Below are positions 4,413 to 6,944 of a stretch of 6,944 nucleotides of DNA, piece after piece. Every line of letters begins with the position of its first letter. Position 1 is the stretch's first letter. The notes under the pieces are model-generated. The model was not told the DNA's origin. It searched no databases and worked only from the letters and a program-made list of their open reading frames with translations. This DNA comes from an uncultured Dialister sp. (lineage in GTDB: Bacteria > Bacillota > Negativicutes > Veillonellales > Dialisteraceae), in assembly GCA_934216155.1 (NCBI GenBank), contig CAKQBK010000090.1, positions 1-6,944 on the forward strand. The letters are read 5' to 3'. The position numbers and the translations under genes were made by a program.

Positions 4413-5177
4413 ATGGATATTTTCCTTCAATACGCTATCATTTGTCCCCTGGTCATGTTGGCCGGTTTTGTCGATGCCATCGCCGGCGGCGGCGGACTCA
4501 TTTCCTTGCCGGCTTACCTCATTTCCGGTCTTCCGGTGCACAATGCCATTGCCACCAACAAGATGAGTTCCACCATGGGTACTGTGTTGGCTACGTTCAA
4601 ATTTGCCAGAAGTGGATTCATTCCTTGGAAATTGGCTCTTTCCTGCGTGGTCTGCGCTTTTGCCGGATCTTCCTTAGGAGCCAATCTGGCACTCCTTATG
4701 GATGCTCATATTTTCATGATGTTCATGCTGGTGGTTCTTCCTGCTACCGGTCTGTATCTCACCCGGGGCAATGTGCTCGTCACAGAAAAAGAACCGTTCA
4801 GTCAGAAGAAAACCACCTTGCTCAGTATGGTCATGGCCCTGTTCATTGGTGTCTATGATGGATTCTATGGTCCTGGCACCGGCACGTTCCTGCTGCTCCT
4901 TCTGACCGGCGTGGCCCATTTGCCGCTGAAAGGAGCCAATGGTGTCACCAAGGTAATCAATTCCACCACCAACATCGCCGCTCTTTGTATCTTCCTCTTG
5001 AATGGCAAAGTCCTCTTCCCGCTTGGCATTATCGCAGGCCTCTTCGGCATGGCTGGCAACTACCTGGGTGCCCTGTACTTTGAAAAAGGCGGCGCTAGAA
5101 ATGTAAAGCCGGTGATTCTGTTCGTGCTGACCATTTTCTTTATCAAAGTGGTGTATGAACTATATATGGGGAAATAA
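4413..5177 (+). CDS. TauE/SafE (TSUP) family integral membrane transporter
   Basis: This 254-residue, very hydrophobic protein belongs to the TauE/SafE (DUF81, TSUP) family, the YfcA-like subgroup. Members are inner-membrane carriers, mostly linked to export or import of small anions such as sulfite, sulfoacetate or taurine products; the substrate here is unknown. Family motifs are GFVDAIAGGGGLISLP (18-33), HNAIATNKMSST (43-54), GVYDGFYGPGTGTFL (146-160) and the second-half echo TKVINSTTNIAAL (179-191), reflecting the internal two-fold repeat. Likely membrane segments are near 7-27, 29-40, 72-92, 96-116, 136-160, 184-197, 200-222 and 232-248. Length is normal for the family. The ATG has AAGGAG six bases upstream. 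The gene stands alone between inverted R3 copies and is convergent with the dipeptidase gene. No sulfur-metabolism gene is nearby to suggest the substrate. Confidence 0.92.
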   Translation: MDIFLQYAIICPLVMLAGFVDAIAGGGGLISLPAYLISGLPVHNAIATNKMSSTMGTVLATFKFARSGFIPWKLALSCVVCAFAGSSLGANLALLMDAHIFMMFMLVVLPATGLYLTRGNVLVTEKEPFSQKKTTLLSMVMALFIGVYDGFYGPGTGTFLLLLLTGVAHLPLKGANGVTKVINSTTNIAALCIFLLNGKVLFPLGIIAGLFGMAGNYLGALYFEKGGARNVKPVILFVLTIFFIKVVYELYMGK

Positions 5178-5260
5178 GTTAGGAGTGAGGAGTTAGGAGT
5201 GAGGAGTGGTGGAAGGGGGCGCATCAAATTTATATAGCGCCCCAATACCCCTTTTTATAT
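5178..5260 (+). repeat. R3 hairpin-plus-heptamer repeat, likely terminator of the transporter gene
   Basis: Five heptamers (GTTAGGA, GTGAGGA, GTTAGGA, GTGAGGA, GTGGTGG; 5178-5212) begin at the base immediately after the TAA stop codon of the transporter. They lead into the stem GGGGCGC/GCGCCCC (5216-5222 and 5237-5243) with a 14-base loop, then AATACCCCTTTTTATATTT. It looks like a factor-independent terminator, but the T-run starts about eight bases after the stem, farther than usual. Confidence 0.7.
5216..5260 (+). terminator. Candidate terminator for the TauE/SafE gene
   Basis: A 7-bp GC-only stem with downstream CTTTTTATATTT lies 38 bases after the stop codon. It is part of R3. The offset T-run lowers confidence, but the R2 stem at 5460-5559 and the palindrome at 5274-5321 give further stop signals before the convergent gene. 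Confidence 0.5.
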
Positions 5261-5273
5261 TTGGAAACTAGCA

Positions 5274-5321
5274 AAAACGGATAGTGATACGTTTCACATG
5301 AAACATGTCACTATCCGTTTT
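5274..5321. promoter_or_regulatory. 48-bp palindrome with parS-like site P10 at its centre
   Basis: AAAACGGATAGTGA (5274-5287) and TCACTATCCGTTTT (5308-5321) are perfect 14-bp inverted arms. They are centred exactly on the parS-like sequence CGTTTCACATGAAACA (5290-5305), which has one change (G to A) in the central CACGTG. Only two positions of the 48-bp palindrome fail to pair strictly. As RNA this is a strong hairpin ending in TTTT on either strand, so it could also serve as a bidirectional terminator between the convergent genes. Confidence 0.6.
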
Positions 5322-5369
5322 CTGACATTTATACTATTTTAAAACTCGCGGCGCTTTTGGCTTTCTTAC

Positions 5370-5647
5370 AGGGTATTTGTTCTGCTAATTTCACAAGAAA
5401 CAATGAGCATGTATATACGCCTGTCAAAAAGGTTATTATTCTACTGATTTCGATACTCTAACAAATAAAAATACCGCTACCATCAGGGTTATAAAGAGTT
5501 ATTACATTTCAAAGCATAACCTTTTATAACCTTGATGATAGCGGTATTTCTGTTTGTTTGGAAATTTGGAATCAGCAGAATAATACCCTTTTTCCTATCC
5601 CTATAAATGAAAAGTGTCACAACCGGAGTCTGCAGAATAAATACCCT
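5370..5647. repeat. Nested R2 hairpin repeats, copy e (inner 5425-5593, outer ends 5370-5385 and 5632-5647)
   Basis: The inner element has ends CAAAAAGGTTATTATTCTAC (5425-5444) and GCAGAATAATACCCTTTT (5574-5591). Its long stem, AACAAATAAAAATACCGCTA against TAGCGGTATTTCTGTTTGTT, spans 5460-5559. Outside it lies a second inverted pair, AGGGTATTTGTTCTGC (5370-5385) and GCAGAATAAATACCCT (5632-5647), with one mismatch. This suggests one R2 copy inserted within an older one. The stem can stop transcription from both convergent genes. A degenerate parS-like ATTTCACAAGAAAC (11 of 14) is at 5388-5401. The outer right end reaches to within four bases of the dipeptidase stop codon. Confidence 0.75.
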
Positions 5648-5651
5648 TCCC

Positions 5652-6593
5652 TTACTTCCCTAACTGCTCTTTCAAGTACCATTTCGCATTGAGCCAAAAG
5701 AGTTTTTCAATCTCATCATCGGAGAAACCGCCTTTGGAGAGGCCCATGGCGAGTTTGTCCATTTGGGACGCGTCTTCGATTTCCAGTGTGGGTTGGATAC
5801 CGTCGAAGTCAGTACCTAAGGCGAGCACATTGGCACCGCCGATATCGCGGATGTGCTGGGCGTGGCGGACGATATTTTCCACTTTGGTGATTTTGCTATC
5901 ACCGGTGAAGTGGTTCGAGAAATTGAGACCAATGAGTCCGCCCTTTTCTGCGAAGAGACGAATCAGGGGATCGGTCAAATTTCTCTGATGAGCCGTAATA
6001 GCTCGGGCATCGGAGTGAGATGCCACCGGTGGCAGGGCGTGACTTCTCAGAATCTGCTCAGTGCCCACATCATTCAAATGACTGGTATCTACAATCATCC
6101 CCAAATGATTCATCGCTTCGATCACTTCCCAGCCAGTTTCCGTAATGCCTTTATCGGGACCTTCCATGCCGTTTGGAAAAGCCAGTTCGTTGGCGTAGTT
6201 CCAGGTGAGGGTCATAAGACGCACCCCATCGTTGTAGGCTTCTTTCAATTTATCCACGCTACCACCAATCACTTCGCCGCCTTCGATGGAAAGCATGGCA
6301 CCAATTTTTCCTTCCGCCTCACAAGCCTCAATGTCGCTGGCTTTCAGAATGGGCTGGAGGGTTCCTTCATTGGCTGCGATTTCTCTTTGGTATACCGCCA
6401 AGAGCTTTTTGTAATACGCCCAAGGTTTCTCTTCGTTCTTCTGGTCATACCAGATGGCGAAATCCTGGATAAAGCAATTTCCTTTTTGCAATTTGGAAAT
6501 ATCGATTTCACAATCATTCTTCGCCAAATTTCCTCTCTCCGGATGGAGAGCCAGTTCTGTGATGGTATCACAATGTAAGTCGATGTATTTCAT
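5652..6593 (-). CDS. Membrane-dipeptidase (renal dipeptidase, peptidase M19) family dipeptidase
   Basis: This 313-residue protein hydrolyses dipeptides by family membership (M19, COG2355), with a two-zinc centre in a TIM-barrel fold. All expected active-site residues are visible: His7 and Asp9 (DLHCDT), bridging Glu104 (SIEGGE), His172 (VDTSH), His193 (ASHS), Arg204 (AHQRN, substrate binding) and Asp262 (LGTDFDG). There is no signal peptide or lipid anchor, so unlike the mammalian enzyme it should be cytosolic, which is usual for bacterial members. Length is normal. Start ATG at 6593 has AAGGT seven bases upstream; stop is TAA. Its role is probably release of amino acids from imported peptides, consistent with an amino-acid-using anaerobe (inference). 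It is a single gene, convergent with the transporter. No convincing promoter was found in the R3-rich upstream region. Confidence 0.95.
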   Translation of the reverse strand: MKYIDLHCDTITELALHPERGNLAKNDCEIDISKLQKGNCFIQDFAIWYDQKNEEKPWAYYKKLLAVYQREIAANEGTLQPILKASDIEACEAEGKIGAMLSIEGGEVIGGSVDKLKEAYNDGVRLMTLTWNYANELAFPNGMEGPDKGITETGWEVIEAMNHLGMIVDTSHLNDVGTEQILRSHALPPVASHSDARAITAHQRNLTDPLIRLFAEKGGLIGLNFSNHFTGDSKITKVENIVRHAQHIRDIGGANVLALGTDFDGIQPTLEIEDASQMDKLAMGLSKGGFSDDEIEKLFWLNAKWYLKEQLGK

Positions 6594-6629
6594 ATGGATT
6601 ACCTTCTTTTAACATATTATTCGGTGACT

Positions 6630-6731
6630 GGGGATTGGGGATTGGGAAATAGTGAGGAGTGAGGAATTAGGAGTGAGGAGTGGTGGATGGGGCGCACAAT
6701 GTAAAAAGCGCCCCTATACCCCTTTTTATTT
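6630..6731 (+). repeat. R3 hairpin-plus-heptamer repeat, third copy
   Basis: GGGGATT occurs twice in tandem (6630-6643). Five heptamers follow (GTGAGGA, GTGAGGA, ATTAGGA, GTGAGGA, GTGGTGG; 6652-6686), then the stem GGGGCGC/GCGCCCC (6689-6695 and 6708-6714) with a 12-base loop, then TATACCCCTTTTTATTTT. The T-run is on the plus strand, but no plus-strand gene ends here. Relative to the dipeptidase gene it is therefore a reversed leader element, as R3 is relative to the transporter start. Confidence 0.75.
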
Positions 6732-6732
6732 T

Positions 6733-6748
6733 GGTTTCACGTGAAACA
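6733..6748. promoter_or_regulatory. parS-like palindrome P11 (perfect 14-bp core)
   Basis: GGTTTCACGTGAAACA contains the perfect core GTTTCACGTGAAAC (6734-6747). It lies directly after the R3 T-run and before a CCGCTAG motif (6776-6782). Confidence 0.7.
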
Positions 6749-6807
6749 TATCTCTAACCAAATCACCAACATACCCGCTAGGAACGGGCTGTCCCAAGTA
6801 CGCCTAT

Positions 6808-6836
6808 CATGCACATAGCGAAGTATACCGCCAGTG
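6808..6836 (+). repeat. R4 29-bp repeat, copy 3
   Basis: It contains CATGCACATAGCGAAG and ends in GCCAGTG. It matches 3947-3975 closely and 3844-3872 less well. It precedes the left TIR of R1 copy 3, at about the same distance as in copy 2. Confidence 0.7.
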
Positions 6837-6858
6837 CCTCCCCCTCAGCCTTCGGCAG

Positions 6859-6944
6859 CTCCCCCGACAGGGCAATGCTGTTAAGTTAAGCGAAATATGT
6901 GGTGATTCCTTTTGTGACAAAGTTTCTCAGGTTGCTCAGGACTC
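6859..6944. repeat. R1 long inverted-repeat element, copy 3 (cut by window end)
   Basis: The left TIR (6859-6890) is nearly identical to that at 3992-4023. It is followed by GCGAAATATGTGGTGATT and the start of the 9-nt array (AGTTTCTC, AGGTTGCTC, AGGACTC) up to the last base. The rest of the element is outside the window. Confidence 0.8.

Noticed and set aside
5853..6578. Plus-strand open frame opposite the dipeptidase
   Set aside because: It is antisense to a gene with all M19 active-site residues, and its translation has no family features.
6689..6731. Terminator for the dipeptidase gene
   Set aside because: It lies upstream of that gene's start and its T-run is on the opposite strand, so it cannot end that transcript.
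1..6944. Chromosome origin (oriC)
   Set aside because: parS density suggested origin proximity, but no DnaA boxes of the TTATCCACA type and no dnaA, dnaN, parA or parB gene were seen. Proximity to the origin remains possible but is not shown.

Overview
The window carries four complete protein genes. About half of it is intergenic sequence packed with repeats, and the repeats are the most unusual part. The strong AAGGAG-type ribosome binding sites, the Bacillota-type parS palindrome (TGTTTCACGTGAAACA) and the gene families suggest a Bacillota chromosome of moderate GC. A gut-type, amino-acid-fermenting Negativicutes is possible, but that is a low-confidence inference and nothing here fixes the genus. 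No rRNA, tRNA, transposase, phage gene or CRISPR array is visible.

Layout. 1-472: right part of a long inverted-repeat element (R1), a parS-like site, an R2 hairpin repeat and another parS-like site. 473-1354 (-): DUF2156/LPG-synthase-C-type acyltransferase-like protein. 1355-1940: two R2 hairpin elements with parS-like sites. 1941-2999 (-): ADP-ribosylglycohydrolase-family protein that has lost key metal ligands, with its promoter near 3146-3175. 3000-4412: 1.4 kb without a gene, holding an R2 element flanked by parS sites, GC-rich hairpins, heptamer repeats, a full R1 element and an inverted R3 repeat. 4413-5177 (+): TauE/SafE (TSUP) membrane transporter. 5178-5651: convergent intergenic region with R3, a 48-bp palindrome centred on a parS-like site, and nested R2 copies. 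5652-6593 (-): M19-family dipeptidase. 6594-6944: R3, parS, a short 29-bp repeat and the start of a third R1.

The four genes look monocistronic and do not form an obvious pathway: they alternate in strand or are separated by hundreds of bases of repeats. The dipeptidase would feed amino acid catabolism and the TSUP protein would move a small anion such as a sulfur compound or organic acid, but no functional link between them is shown.

The main observation is the repeat system. Nine close matches to the ParB-binding site parS lie in 6.5 kb, all between genes. Four of them contain the perfect 14-bp core. Most sit at a near-constant distance of about 6-9 bp from the ends of R2, a roughly 190-bp palindromic element, which makes R2 look like a MITE-like element with a parS site at each end. 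R1 is a second hairpin family built from two opposed arrays of 9-bp units around the palindrome GACGCTAGCGTC, and R3 is a hairpin-plus-heptamer family that also lies beside parS sites. Whether ParB binds these sites, and whether they are genome-wide or only near the origin, cannot be told from this window.
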